From the NCBI RefSeq assembly GCF_029946515.1, contig NZ_JARZHH010000044.1, positions 35,400-99,399 of the forward strand: 64,000 nt of DNA, given 5' to 3'. The position numbers were made by a program, and so were the translations under genes. The notes below the pieces were generated by a model. That model had not been told where the DNA came from, made no database searches, and saw only the letters and a list, made by a program, of their open reading frames with translations. Every line of letters starts with the position of its first letter. The stretch's first letter is position 1. The DNA comes from Polyangium sp. 6x1. GTDB lineage: Bacteria > Myxococcota_A > Polyangia > Polyangiales > Polyangiaceae. This document shows, piece after piece, positions 8,908 to 17,507 of this stretch.

Positions 8908-9906
8908 ATGCGGCCGCCGCGCAGGGCGAGCGTGAGCGTGGAGGGAGATCCTGCGCGCGAGCCGAGCGTGGAGAGTGATCGTTCGCATCTGCCGGTGCTC
9001 ATCACGGGCATCTGCGGGCGGCTCGGGCGCAGGCTCGCTCGGCACCTGCACCGCGAGCGGCCGGTGATCGGCATCGATCGACGATCGTTTGAGGGCAAAC
9101 CAAAGGACATCGTCCACCACCAGCTCGACATCCGCCGCAAGAAGACGCAGGACGTCTTCCGCCACGAGCGCCTCGCCGCGGTCGTGCACCTCGGCGTCAT
9201 GCACGATCCGCGGCAGAGCCAGGCCGAGCACCACAGTTGGAACGTCGTCGGCCTGCAGCGCCTGCTCGAGTACGTCGCGCACTACGACATCCCGAAGCTC
9301 GTCGTGCTCTCGAGCGCCAACGTCTACGGCCCTCGTCCGGACAACCCCCAGTTCCTCTCGGAGGACGCGCCGCTGCTCGGCGGCGCCTCGTTCAGCGAGA
9401 TCCGCGACCTCATCGAGGTCGACATGCTCGCGCAGTCGTTCTTCTGGAAGAGGCCGCGCACCGAGACCGTGATCCTGCGGCCCGTGCACATCCTCGGCGC
9501 CGTCCGCAACGCGCCGTCGAACTACCTGCGCTTGCCTGTCATCCCCACGCTGCTCGGCTTCGATCCGATGGTGCAGGTCATCCACCAGGACGACGTCGTC
9601 AGCGCCATCGCTCGTGCGCTCATGCCCGGCGCGCGCGGCATCTACAACATCGCGGGCCCCCCGCCGCTGCCCTTGTCGCGCCTCGTCCGGATGACCGGGC
9701 GCACGCGCGTCGCCATCCCCCACGGCGTCGCGCAGGGCGTCGTCCGTAAGCTCTGGCAGTACCGGGCCACCTCGTTCCCCGCGCCCGAGATCGATCACAT
9801 CCGCTACGTGTGCATGGTCGACGACGTGCGCGCGCGAAACGATCTCGGCTACGCGCCGACGCACGACATCGCGCAGACGGTGGCCGCGGTCGACGACGTC
9901 TTCTGA
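8908..9906 (+). CDS. NAD-dependent epimerase/dehydratase
   Basis: An extended short-chain dehydrogenase. The Rossmann motif ITGICGRLG marks the nucleotide-binding site near residue 32, and a GIDRR segment follows at the end of the second strand, where the ribose-binding residue sits. Later blocks such as VVLSSANVYG fit the Ser of the active site, but the usual YxxxK is not obvious at its normal place, so catalysis is uncertain. The likely substrate is a nucleotide sugar or another NAD-linked metabolite. The start is uncertain: ATG at 8908 is used here, with 8854 or a GTG at 8929 as alternatives. It is divergent from the acyltransferase, with about 150 bases of shared upstream region. Confidence 0.78.
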   Translation: MRPPRRASVSVEGDPAREPSVESDRSHLPVLITGICGRLGRRLARHLHRERPVIGIDRRSFEGKPKDIVHHQLDIRRKKTQDVFRHERLAAVVHLGVMHDPRQSQAEHHSWNVVGLQRLLEYVAHYDIPKLVVLSSANVYGPRPDNPQFLSEDAPLLGGASFSEIRDLIEVDMLAQSFFWKRPRTETVILRPVHILGAVRNAPSNYLRLPVIPTLLGFDPMVQVIHQDDVVSAIARALMPGARGIYNIAGPPPLPLSRLVRMTGRTRVAIPHGVAQGVVRKLWQYRATSFPAPEIDHIRYVCMVDDVRARNDLGYAPTHDIAQTVAAVDDVF

Positions 9907-9980
9907 CGGGAACCGGCTCGCCGCGCGCTTCCATCCGTCCGCGCGTCACGCGGTGATACGCTCGGCGTCCATCTCCCGTC

Positions 9981-12491
9981 ATGTCTCTTTTGCCCGCGCT
10001 CCTCGCGGTGACCACCCAGCTGGCCACGCCGCACCTCACCGCGACGCGCGTCCCCACGCCACCGGTCCTCGACGGCCGCCTCGACGAGCTCACCTGGAAG
10101 CGGGCCAAGGGCAGCGACGCCTTCACGCAGAAGCTCCCCACGCCCGGCGACAAGCCGCGCTACCGCACGCTCGTGCGCGTCGTGTACGACGACGAGGCCG
10201 TCTACGTCGGCATCGACTGCGAACAGACCGACGACGAGATCATCGCGCGCCTCACGCGCCGTGACAGGCAGGTCGAGGCCGACGCCGTCACGGTCACGCT
10301 CGACACGCGCGGCGACGGCCGGAGCGCGCTCGAGTTCGAGGTCAACGCGGCAGGCGTCCTCTCCGACGCGCTTCGCTTCAACGACACCGAGCTCTCGCGC
10401 GAGTGGGACGAGATCTGGGACGCGCGCACTGCGCGCACGCCGCACGGATGGTCGGCCGAGTTCAAGATTCCGCTCCGCATCTTGCGCTTCCGCGATCTGC
10501 CCTCGCAGAGCTTCGGCCTGCAGGTGCGGCGTCGCGTGTCGATGCTGCAGGAGGTCGACGAGTGGACGTTCATCCCTCGCGACGCGGGCGGCGAGGTGTC
10601 GCGGTACGGCAAGCTCGACGGCCTCTCGGGCCTCCGGCCGAAGGGCGCGCTCGAACTCCGTCCCTTCGTGGTCGGCGCGCTCCGCTACAGCGAGAGCGAG
10701 GCCGAGATCCGCGGCGCGGGCGTCTTCCCCGCGGGCTCGGCGGGGCTCGATCTCAAGTGGCATCCTTCGCAGAGCCTCACGCTCGACGCCACGATCTTCC
10801 CGGACTTCGGCCAGGTCGAGGCCGATCAGGTCGTCCTCAACCTCAGCAACTTCGAGCAGTTTTTCCCGGAACGCAGGCCGTTTTTTCTAGAAGGCGCGGA
10901 CAACCTCGCGACGCCCTTCCAGCTCGTCTACACGCGCAGGCTCGGCCGCGCGCCGGGCATGCCGGCCGTGCGTGACGACGAGGAGACCGCGGGATCCTCG
11001 TCGCCGGCCACGGTGTACGCCGCGGCGAAGCTCTCGGGCGAGCTTGCGGAGGGTGTGTCGGCGTTCGAACTGCTCGGTGTCACTGCGCCCGTCCTCGTCG
11101 ATGTGAAGCGCGGAGACGGCAGCTTCGCCTCGCGTGTCGCCGAGCCGCTCGCTGCGTTCAAGGTTCTTCGCCTGCGCAAGGATTTCGGCCCGCGCGCCTC
11201 GCTCGGCTTCATGGCGACGGCGAAGAGCCGCTTCGAGACGCCGAACGTGTACCCGACCGTCGAGGCCACGCCCGGCAGCCGTCAAACGCGCGTGCTTTGT
11301 CCGAAGGAACAACTCGTCGCGCACGGCGCGCGTTGCTTCCACGACGCCTACGTCGCCGGCGTCGATGGCCGCTGGCGTTCGCCTGGCGGCGAGTACGTGA
11401 TCAGCGGACAGGCCATTGCCTCTCTCGTGCACGACGGCCCGCCGCGCACCCTGCGCGACGGCACCGTCATCTCCTCCGGCGACATTGGCCCTGCGGTGCA
11501 GGCGCGCGTCGCGAAGGAGGGCGGCAAGCACTGGACGTTCGACGCGAGGTACGCCGGGCATGGCCGCAAGGTCGACTACAACGACGTCGGCTACATGCAG
11601 CGGCAGAACCTCCACGCGTTCACCGGGTCCGTCGCCTACCGGACGCTCGATCCGTGGTGGGTCACGCTGGAGACGAGGACGTTCGTCGACGTGTTCGAGC
11701 GCGACACGCTCGACTGGCTCACGCAGGAGCGCATGGTCGTGCTCGGCAACTACACGCGCTGGGCGAACTTCTGGGAGAGCTGGGCCGCCATCCACGCCAA
11801 ACCCTCGCGTTACGACGATCGCGAGGTCGGCGATGGCACGGCGCTCGAGCGCGCGGCCCTCTTCGGCGGCGAGCTCTGGGTCGCGACCGACGGCCGGCGC
11901 CTCGTGAACGGCGAGGCGTGGGTGATGGTGCAGGGTATCGAGACCGGCATCAACGTGCAGGGAGACGGACGTTTGTCGCTGCGCCTCCTGCCGCAGCTCG
12001 ATCTCGACCTGATCCCGGCCTTCCAATACACGCGCGGCGAGCCGCGGTTCGTCACGACGATCGGCGCGGGTCACGTCTTCGGCCGGCTGCGGGCGCAGAG
12101 CCTTGGGCTCACGATGCGCGCGACGTACACGTTCACGCCGCGGCTGTCGCTCCAGGCCTATGCGCAGGCCTTCCTCGAGGCGCAGAGCTTCGATGGCTTC
12201 ACGCTCTCGAAGACGCGTGGACCGGGGCAGGTCGCGCGCCTCGCCAAGCTCTCGCCGTTCGGATCACCGCTCGACGAAGATCCGGACTGGGAGGGCGGAT
12301 CGATCAACGCGAACGTCGTCTTGCGCTGGGAGTACCGGCTCGGCTCGACGCTCTTCCTCGTCTACACGCACGCGCAGGGCGACGGACGCGCGCCGCTTGG
12401 CCGACGCGGCGCTGGCTTCGACTTCGGATGGCTCGGCCCGCGCGCCTCCGAGGAAACGTTGCTGGCCAAACTATCGTACTGGTGGGGCTGA
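9981..12491 (+). CDS. secreted DUF5916-type protein with CBM9-like N-terminal domain
   Basis: An 836-residue protein. A short hydrophobic N-terminus is followed by a region typical of the CBM9-like sandwich (PPVLDGRLDELTW at about residue 24; YDDEAVYVGIDC near 68). A long DUF5916-like region follows, with YVDFSQ-type features such as DFGQVEADQVVLNLSNFE and FFPERRPFFLEG near residue 295. The C-terminal half is rich in alternating aromatic strands, which fits an outer-membrane beta-structure. Known relatives are often found near secreted hydrolases and TonB systems, but their function is not established. It stands alone on the plus strand and converges on the lipoprotein gene at 12622, with a hairpin repeat between them. 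Confidence 0.8.
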   Translation: MSLLPALLAVTTQLATPHLTATRVPTPPVLDGRLDELTWKRAKGSDAFTQKLPTPGDKPRYRTLVRVVYDDEAVYVGIDCEQTDDEIIARLTRRDRQVEADAVTVTLDTRGDGRSALEFEVNAAGVLSDALRFNDTELSREWDEIWDARTARTPHGWSAEFKIPLRILRFRDLPSQSFGLQVRRRVSMLQEVDEWTFIPRDAGGEVSRYGKLDGLSGLRPKGALELRPFVVGALRYSESEAEIRGAGVFPAGSAGLDLKWHPSQSLTLDATIFPDFGQVEADQVVLNLSNFEQFFPERRPFFLEGADNLATPFQLVYTRRLGRAPGMPAVRDDEETAGSSSPATVYAAAKLSGELAEGVSAFELLGVTAPVLVDVKRGDGSFASRVAEPLAAFKVLRLRKDFGPRASLGFMATAKSRFETPNVYPTVEATPGSRQTRVLCPKEQLVAHGARCFHDAYVAGVDGRWRSPGGEYVISGQAIASLVHDGPPRTLRDGTVISSGDIGPAVQARVAKEGGKHWTFDARYAGHGRKVDYNDVGYMQRQNLHAFTGSVAYRTLDPWWVTLETRTFVDVFERDTLDWLTQERMVVLGNYTRWANFWESWAAIHAKPSRYDDREVGDGTALERAALFGGELWVATDGRRLVNGEAWVMVQGIETGINVQGDGRLSLRLLPQLDLDLIPAFQYTRGEPRFVTTIGAGHVFGRLRAQSLGLTMRATYTFTPRLSLQAYAQAFLEAQSFDGFTLSKTRGPGQVARLAKLSPFGSPLDEDPDWEGGSINANVVLRWEYRLGSTLFLVYTHAQGDGRAPLGRRGAGFDFGWLGPRASEETLLAKLSYWWG

Positions 12492-12511
12492 GGCGCAGCC
12501 CACGAATCCTT

Positions 12512-12619
12512 GCATCGACCGCATCGCGGTCGATGCACCAGAGGTCCAGGGCTTGCCCTGGTTCGGGTCCAGGGGCGAAGAGCCCCTGGTCGGGTCCGGG
12601 GTGAAACCCCGGCGTTACG
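12512..12619 (-). repeat. dispersed four-hairpin repeat, copy 2 (inverted)
   Basis: Read on the minus strand this matches copy 1 (1103-1210) in order and spacing. Hairpins are at 12596-12612, 12569-12589, 12546-12561 and 12512-12536. Stem 2 is CCAGGGGC/GCCCCTGG here against CCAGGGGT/ACCCCTGG in copy 1. Stem 3 is CCAGGGC/GCCCTGG here against CCAGCG/CGCTGG. It fills the gap between two convergent genes, where it may also act as a bidirectional transcription end. Confidence 0.9.
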
Positions 12620-12621
12620 CC

Positions 12622-14196
12622 TCAGAGCGCGGTGCAGGCCGCCGGCGTCGGGTTCGCCTTGCAGTAGGCGGCGTCCTTTGGCGCGCCCACGACGAGCATC
12701 GCGTCCTGCGACACGAGCCGCGGGCGGTCGTTCGTCACGGCTTTGCACGTCTTGCCGTCGGACGTTTGTGGCTCGGCGAGGGCGCATACGCCGGCCTCGT
12801 TTGGCACGCTCCACGCCTGCCCTGTCGGGTAGACGAGGTTCATCGAGTACTGCCCTTCCGGCAGACAGCCGTAGGCGATGTCGAAGGGGCGCCCGAAGCG
12901 TGCTGCGAGGCTCGCTTTCAACGCCTCCTCGTCGGCGATGATCGCTGTCCCGTCTGCGGCTGTCTTGCGGCTCAGGACGAATACGCCCTTCTTCGATGCG
13001 TCGACTGGATCGATGCAGATCGCGGCCGGCCGCACTGCGACGGTCACCTCGGGCTCGGCCGACTGGAAGGGCGGGTTCATCGGATCCGGCATCGCGGGCG
13101 GTAGCTTCGTCACCGTGAGCAGAAGGTTCTTGTAGAGCGTGATCCCTTGCATGATCACGCGCGGCCGCGCTTGCGTCTCGATGCGTTTGTCCTTCGAGAG
13201 CCTCGTCGCGTTGATCTTCGAGAAGACCGACGTCGGGTAGAGCTGCGGCACGTTCACCGACTCGACCACGTGGTCTTCGTTCGTGAGCTGGCCGTCGCCG
13301 TTCACGTCCTCGACGGCCATGTAGATGGTCGGGGCCGGATCCTTCACGGGCAGGAAAAACGGCGTCAGTGCGGCTGCGTCGACTTCGGTCGGATCGACGC
13401 CGGCTGTGAACGTGATGCGGATCAAGGACGAGTCGTTTGGGGGGAACGTCGCGAACTCGAAGTCCGACGGCACCACGACCTTGCGTGGATCCTTGTTGCC
13501 CGCGACGCTGTCGGTCACGTCCGACGGGTAGAACACGGGGCGTTCGAGCGGGAGCACCTGCCCGAGCGTCACGCCGACGCCGAGCACGCGCACGCCGACG
13601 GGCGGGATCACGAGGTTGCCTTTGCCGTCGGGCTCGCCGACGTTGACCTCCGTGTACTTCGGCGCGGCGCCCATGAGCACCTCGGCGGCGTTGTCGATCG
13701 CGCCGCCGCCCACGTCGCCTGCTGTCGGCAGGTTCGAGATCGAGAAGGCCGGGTTGAAGTCGCCGTCGCGATCGTAGAACCCGCGGAACTGGTACGTCCC
13801 GCCGGACAGCGGCGCGATCGTCCACGTCCCGCTCGCGGTGACGTTCGGGGCCGAAGCGTCGGGGCAGCGGAGCTTGCCGTCCTTGTCGAAGACGAGTTTG
13901 TCGCGGATGCTTCCGAAGAGCACGTCGCCCGGGATCGCGTCGAGGCTCGCGGCGCCGGTGCCGAGGCCCGAGGGCGGCGGCAGGAGGCGCTTGTCGAATG
14001 CGAGCACGACGGCCGCGCCGACGACCCGGCCGCCCTCCGTGCAGGGCGGCGGGCCCGAATAGGTCAGCGTTCCTTCGACGACGCCCGCCGGACCGCTGAA
14101 CCCGGGGATATCCGGGACGAAGGTGTCGGGGTCGCTGCACCCGGCGGCGAGCGCGAGGAGCAGGGCAGGGAAGGGAAGCGCGAGGGAGCGGCGCAT
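12622..14196 (-). CDS. secreted lipoprotein of unknown function
   Basis: A 524-residue protein with a clear lipoprotein signal peptide ending in LALAAGCSDP. The mature part opens with a beta-rich domain (VEGTLTYSGPPPC) that resembles secreted carboxypeptidase-regulatory-like or Ig-like folds. It contains calcium-binding-like acidic runs such as YDRDGDFNP and VEDVNGDGQLTNEDH, which look like EF-hand or dockerin-type loops. The C-terminal third has several cysteines. I do not recognise a named family over its whole length. It is probably anchored in the outer membrane. It converges on the DUF5916 gene and is 65 bases upstream of selW on the opposite side, facing the same direction as the selW group. 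Confidence 0.75.
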   Translation of the reverse strand: MRRSLALPFPALLLALAAGCSDPDTFVPDIPGFSGPAGVVEGTLTYSGPPPCTEGGRVVGAAVVLAFDKRLLPPPSGLGTGAASLDAIPGDVLFGSIRDKLVFDKDGKLRCPDASAPNVTASGTWTIAPLSGGTYQFRGFYDRDGDFNPAFSISNLPTAGDVGGGAIDNAAEVLMGAAPKYTEVNVGEPDGKGNLVIPPVGVRVLGVGVTLGQVLPLERPVFYPSDVTDSVAGNKDPRKVVVPSDFEFATFPPNDSSLIRITFTAGVDPTEVDAAALTPFFLPVKDPAPTIYMAVEDVNGDGQLTNEDHVVESVNVPQLYPTSVFSKINATRLSKDKRIETQARPRVIMQGITLYKNLLLTVTKLPPAMPDPMNPPFQSAEPEVTVAVRPAAICIDPVDASKKGVFVLSRKTAADGTAIIADEEALKASLAARFGRPFDIAYGCLPEGQYSMNLVYPTGQAWSVPNEAGVCALAEPQTSDGKTCKAVTNDRPRLVSQDAMLVVGAPKDAAYCKANPTPAACTAL

Positions 14197-14260
14197 CCTG
14201 GATAGGGGACCTCATCGACGCACGGCCGTCAAGCCGCGGCCCGTTTGTCGCTCGCCGCGG

Positions 14261-14491
14261 TCAACCGGCGGCGCGCTTCGACATGGCGTCGAGCACCTCC
14301 TGCAGCTCCGGAAAGCGACCTGCCGACTGCTTCGAGAAGATCAACTCGCCGTCGACGATCACGTCGAACTGACTGGGCTTTCCGATCTCGAGCTTGCTGT
14401 CGACGTCGAACGCGTCCTTGATGGCGGCCGCGAAACTCACGGCCCGGGGCTTGTAGTTTCAGACGTGGCAGTACTTGATCACGACGTTCAT
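14261..14491 (-). CDS. selW: selenoprotein W (SelT/SelW/Rdx family), in-frame UGA = Sec11
   Basis: Read from the ATG at 14491, codon 11 is TGA (14459-14461) and the frame then continues to a real TGA at 14261-14263, giving 76 residues. The protein starts MNVVIKYCHVUNYKPRAV and carries the CxxU redox motif (Cys8, Sec11). The YC-x2-U-x-YK pattern and the later VDGELIFSKQSAGRFPEL block match the selenoprotein W family, small thioredoxin-fold proteins thought to act in thiol redox control. A strong GGAGGTG lies 5-6 bases before the ATG. A hairpin directly at the UGA fits a bacterial SECIS. Standard gene finders would miss it or truncate it. It needs SelB and tRNA-Sec encoded elsewhere. It follows the AgmX-like gene by 59 bases. 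Confidence 0.88.
14431..14461 (-). promoter_or_regulatory. putative SECIS hairpin in selW mRNA
   Basis: Starting at the UGA, the transcript can fold with a lower stem TGAAACT/AGTTTCG (one U-G pair), an inner stem AC-GCC/GGC-GT with a small internal loop, and a three-base CCG apical loop containing a G. Bacterial SECIS elements lie immediately 3' of the UGA and are about 30-40 bases long, so position and size fit. The fold was drawn by hand and not computed. Confidence 0.65.
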
Positions 14492-14550
14492 GGACACCTC
14501 CGCGGAAATCCATGGATGCCGGCGCGGGCGAGCGCAAGGGGCAAGGCGCT

Positions 14551-15933
14551 TCACGCCGAGGGGTGTTCGTCCCGCGCGAGCCAGAGGGCGAGGGCGACCG
14601 TGAGTGCGAGGGCTGCGGCTGCCGCGGCTGCGACGGTGGTCCGCGCGCGCTTCGAGCGGGAACGAGCGCGTGGCGTCTCGCGTGCGGCTTCCGTCGTGGG
14701 ACGAACTTCGGGCTTTTCCGCGCGGGCCGAGAGCGTACCGGGCGCGCCGTCCGCGGGCAGATCCTCCCGATCGAAGAGCGCATCTTCGGCGAGCGCGCGG
14801 CGCACGTCCCGGTCGAGCCAGTGCGAGACCCACAGGCGTTTTCCTTCGGGGAGCGCGAGCGCGCGGCGGAGCTCGGGCGTCATGGCGCGCGCGACGTCCT
14901 CCGGCTTCGCCTCGAAATCGTGCAGCAGCCGCGCCGACGCGGGCGGCTCGCGCCACACGTAGCGCGAGGGCCCGACGAGCACGACGTGCGTGCGGCGCGC
15001 GGGCGTGCGCGGCGGTTTGAACGCGAGCTCCGCGGAGAACTTCCATCCCTCGTCCGTCCGCGGGAACTGCCGCGCGCGCAGGATCTGCGTGACGCACGTC
15101 GCGAGCTCGCTCGTCGCATCGTCGCCCTTCCCGCTCGGGGATCGCAGCGACGCCGTGTCGCCCTTCGGCCGGATCGAAGCCTCGATCGTCACCTTCGTGG
15201 CCTCGCCGGGGCGGCGCTCCAGGAACCGCTCGTAGCAGTCGAGCAAGGGACCGCTGCGCGCGCGGAGGACACGCGCGATCACCTCGCTCTTCGGCGCGAC
15301 GACCTTCGGCTCGGCCTTCACGGACTCCACCTCGAGCGGGAGCGCCGCGCCTTCCTGTGCGTCGTCCTGCGGAGGCTCCGCGCGCGGCGGCTCGCGGCGC
15401 GCGACGATCAAGCGCGGCGCGTCGAACGAGACGTGCGCGGCCGGCGTCATGATCTCGAGCCACCCGCCCGGCGGCGTGACCACGTCGAGCACGGCGAACG
15501 AAAAATTGCGATCCGCGTAGCTCTTCGTCCACGCCGCGTCGAACGGCTGCTCGCTCGCGGAGGGGCCGACGACGAAGCTCGACAGCGTCGAGCGATCCAT
15601 CACCCACGCCACGGGCGGCGCGGGCGCGCGGCCGCGGGTGCGCCGCTCGTACGGCTCGACGAGCGCGTGCACGAGCGCCGCGAGATCGAGCTTGGGGAGC
15701 GGCTCGATCGTCGGCGCGCTCGGCGTCGGCAGGCCGACGAGCACGCGCGGCGCGGCGGGTGCGAGGCGCGCGGCGAAGAGCACGTGCTCGCGCCCGCTCG
15801 CCTCGTCGTGGCTCACGATCAGGTAGTCCTCGTGCACCACCGGCGGCGGCGTCGCGCCGCCCACGGCGACGGCGCCCGCCGGGGACGCGACGGCCGCGAG
15901 CGCGAGCGTGACGAGCAGTCCGAGCGCCTTCAT
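14551..15933 (-). CDS. secreted AgmX-like protein with C-terminal membrane helix
   Basis: A 460-residue protein with a signal peptide at 1-22. The N-terminal part (GREHVLFAARLAPAAP, then GLPTPSAPTI) loosely resembles DUF2330 secreted proteins. The middle contains the block found in the C-terminal domain of AgmX/PglI proteins: a conserved LLDCYERFLERRPG segment, then a Lys-Val-Thr strand with ASIRPKGD, and a second Cys in the LATCVTQILRARQFP segment. In gliding myxobacteria such domains are found in motility and TonB-like envelope proteins. A last hydrophobic helix lies at about residues 435-453. The start at 15933 gives a proper signal peptide and a four-base overlap with the acyltransferase gene upstream. 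Confidence 0.75.
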   Translation of the reverse strand: MKALGLLVTLALAAVASPAGAVAVGGATPPPVVHEDYLIVSHDEASGREHVLFAARLAPAAPRVLVGLPTPSAPTIEPLPKLDLAALVHALVEPYERRTRGRAPAPPVAWVMDRSTLSSFVVGPSASEQPFDAAWTKSYADRNFSFAVLDVVTPPGGWLEIMTPAAHVSFDAPRLIVARREPPRAEPPQDDAQEGAALPLEVESVKAEPKVVAPKSEVIARVLRARSGPLLDCYERFLERRPGEATKVTIEASIRPKGDTASLRSPSGKGDDATSELATCVTQILRARQFPRTDEGWKFSAELAFKPPRTPARRTHVVLVGPSRYVWREPPASARLLHDFEAKPEDVARAMTPELRRALALPEGKRLWVSHWLDRDVRRALAEDALFDREDLPADGAPGTLSARAEKPEVRPTTEAARETPRARSRSKRARTTVAAAAAAALALTVALALWLARDEHPSA

Positions 15934-16862
15934 GAGGCCGGAAACAGGCCGTGGCGACCTTGTTGCTTCAGATCGTTCATCGTCCGCTGCATCGCGCTCC
16001 GCACGCGTTCGAAAAGAGCCTCCACCGCCTCGGGATCGTCGGCCGCGGAGGGCGGCAGATCGGGGTGGATCGGCGCGAGGATCCGCGTGTGGATCTTCAC
16101 GGGCGGCGGCAGGTGCGGCAGCGGGATGCCCGCGATGAGGCCCCACGGCAGCGCCACGCCGAGCGGCGCCACGTTCGATCGCGCGAGCAGCGGCAGACGG
16201 AGCGCCTCCGCGATGCGCCGCCCGTCGGTCCAGATGTAGAGCGAGTGATGCGCGCCCACGCTCACCACCGGCACGATCGGCACCTGGTGGCGCAGCGCCG
16301 TGCGCACGAAGCCGCGGCGCTTGCCGAACTCGATCTCGTACCTGCGCGAGAACGGCTTGCACGCGTCGATGTCGCCGCCCGGGAACACGAGCACCGCCGC
16401 GCCTCGATCGAGCGCGCGCGCCGCGTTCTCGGGGCTCGCCGCGATCGCGCCGGCTCCGTTCAGCCACGCGCCCGCGCCGGGGAAGCGGAACGGCACGTCG
16501 TGCATGAGCCCGTACGAGATCCGATCGGGCGAGTAAAGCCTCCAGAACGCGAGCATGTGACAGAACATGTCCGGCGTTCCGGTCATCGCGTTGTGGTTGC
16601 CGACCACGAGCGCGGGCCCGGGAGCGAACGGCGCTTCGAGCTCGGTCTCCGCGCGGAAGTAGTGATCGTAGAGCAGACCGAGCAGCGGCATCGCGCGCGC
16701 GATGAAGCGCGGATCGCGGGCCTCGAGATCGTTCGGGCGCACCTTCACGCGCGCCTTCTCCGCGAGCGCGACGAGCCCGTCTTTCAGCACGTCGACGGGA
16801 GGGACTGGCTCATGTGGAACGACGAAAGCAGCCACGCATTCCTCGTATACCGAAACCAACAA
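15930..16862 (-). CDS. lysophospholipid acyltransferase-family protein (second copy)
   Basis: A 310-residue PlsC-like acyltransferase. The motif VVGNHNAMTGTPDMF (about residues 85-100) is the catalytic histidine block. VLVFPGGDIDACKPF is the second conserved block, with FPGG in place of FPEG, as in the wax ester/diacylglycerol acyltransferase-like subgroup (DGAT2-like). A GAHHSLYIWTDG segment further supports that subgroup. It would act at the cytoplasmic membrane on lipid intermediates. It overlaps the downstream AgmX-like gene by four bases (ATGA), so the two form an operon with selW behind them. The start at 16862 is the first ATG; nearby alternatives exist. Confidence 0.82.
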   Translation of the reverse strand: MLVSVYEECVAAFVVPHEPVPPVDVLKDGLVALAEKARVKVRPNDLEARDPRFIARAMPLLGLLYDHYFRAETELEAPFAPGPALVVGNHNAMTGTPDMFCHMLAFWRLYSPDRISYGLMHDVPFRFPGAGAWLNGAGAIAASPENAARALDRGAAVLVFPGGDIDACKPFSRRYEIEFGKRRGFVRTALRHQVPIVPVVSVGAHHSLYIWTDGRRIAEALRLPLLARSNVAPLGVALPWGLIAGIPLPHLPPPVKIHTRILAPIHPDLPPSAADDPEAVEALFERVRSAMQRTMNDLKQQGRHGLFPAS

Positions 16863-17002
16863 AAGCGTGCCAAGGCTCGCGCCTCACTCTCGTCTCGAAA
16901 GCCGTCGCGCGCCTCGCCCCTCCGTCCTTTTTTCCTCGAATTCGTGCGACGATGGCTCGTCGATACCCCGGCGCCGCGCCCCATCGCGCGGCAGGAGGAT
17001 TC

Positions 17003-17500
17003 ATGATGTCCGCGCGTTCGATCTTCGCCGTCGCTTGCTCGTTTCTCGCGCTCTCCCTGTTCGCTTGCGCCAAAGGCTCGACCGGCGGCGGGTTTGGCGG
17101 CAGCGGCGGCGAGGGAGGCGACGACTGGGGTGGCCCAGGACCCGGATCGAGCTCGAGCAGCGGCGGCGGCGGCGGCAGCAGCAGCAGTAGCAGCAGCAGT
17201 AGCAGCAGCGGAAGCGGCGGCTCGAGCGCGTGTGACAACAAGGGCGTCTGTAGCGACTGCGCCGACTGCGCCTCGACGACCGGGAGCTGCGTCGGCGTGT
17301 ACAACGCGTGCAACGCGAACACGAGCTGCTTGAACCTCGCAACCTGCATCGGCAACTGCCTGGACGGGGACGACGTGTGCGTCGATAACTGCGCGTCGAC
17401 CTACTCGGCCGGCATCGATGACTTGGTCGCGTATCAGGACTGCGTCGTGTGCGTCGGTTGCCCGGTCGACTGCGACGCCGCGACGTACATGTGCCCCTGA
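17003..17500 (+). CDS. Cys-rich secreted lipoprotein with Ser/Gly linker
   Basis: A 165-residue protein with signal peptide and lipobox (ALSLFACAKG). A Gly-rich stretch and a run of serines (about residues 45-75) form a flexible spacer, followed by a compact Cys-rich domain with some 16 cysteines in a C-x2-C/C-x3-C pattern. Such spacer plus Cys-knot proteins are abundant on myxobacterial surfaces; function is unknown. The ATG at 17003 is preceded by AGGAGG at 16993-16998, which decides the start over the longer upstream frame. It converges closely on the DUF192 gene. Confidence 0.8.
   Translation: MMSARSIFAVACSFLALSLFACAKGSTGGGFGGSGGEGGDDWGGPGPGSSSSSGGGGGSSSSSSSSSSSGSGGSSACDNKGVCSDCADCASTTGSCVGVYNACNANTSCLNLATCIGNCLDGDDVCVDNCASTYSAGIDDLVAYQDCVVCVGCPVDCDAATYMCP
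17161..17210 (+). repeat. CGG/AGC trinucleotide run coding Gly and Ser
   Basis: A (CGG)n stretch runs into alternating AGC and AGT codons. It encodes the Gly-Ser spacer of the lipoprotein at 17003 and could change length by slippage in steps of one residue without frameshift. Confidence 0.8.
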
Positions 17501-17507
17501 CGGGCCT

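Noticed and set aside
1103..12619. Hairpin repeats as insertion sequences or integron attC sites
   Set aside because: There is no transposase or integrase gene and no target duplication. Four separate hairpins do not match the attC layout.
14459..15607. 382-codon minus frame ending at the selW UGA region
   Set aside because: It runs in the wrong frame through the AgmX-like gene. Only its last codons belong to the selW frame, which begins at 14491.
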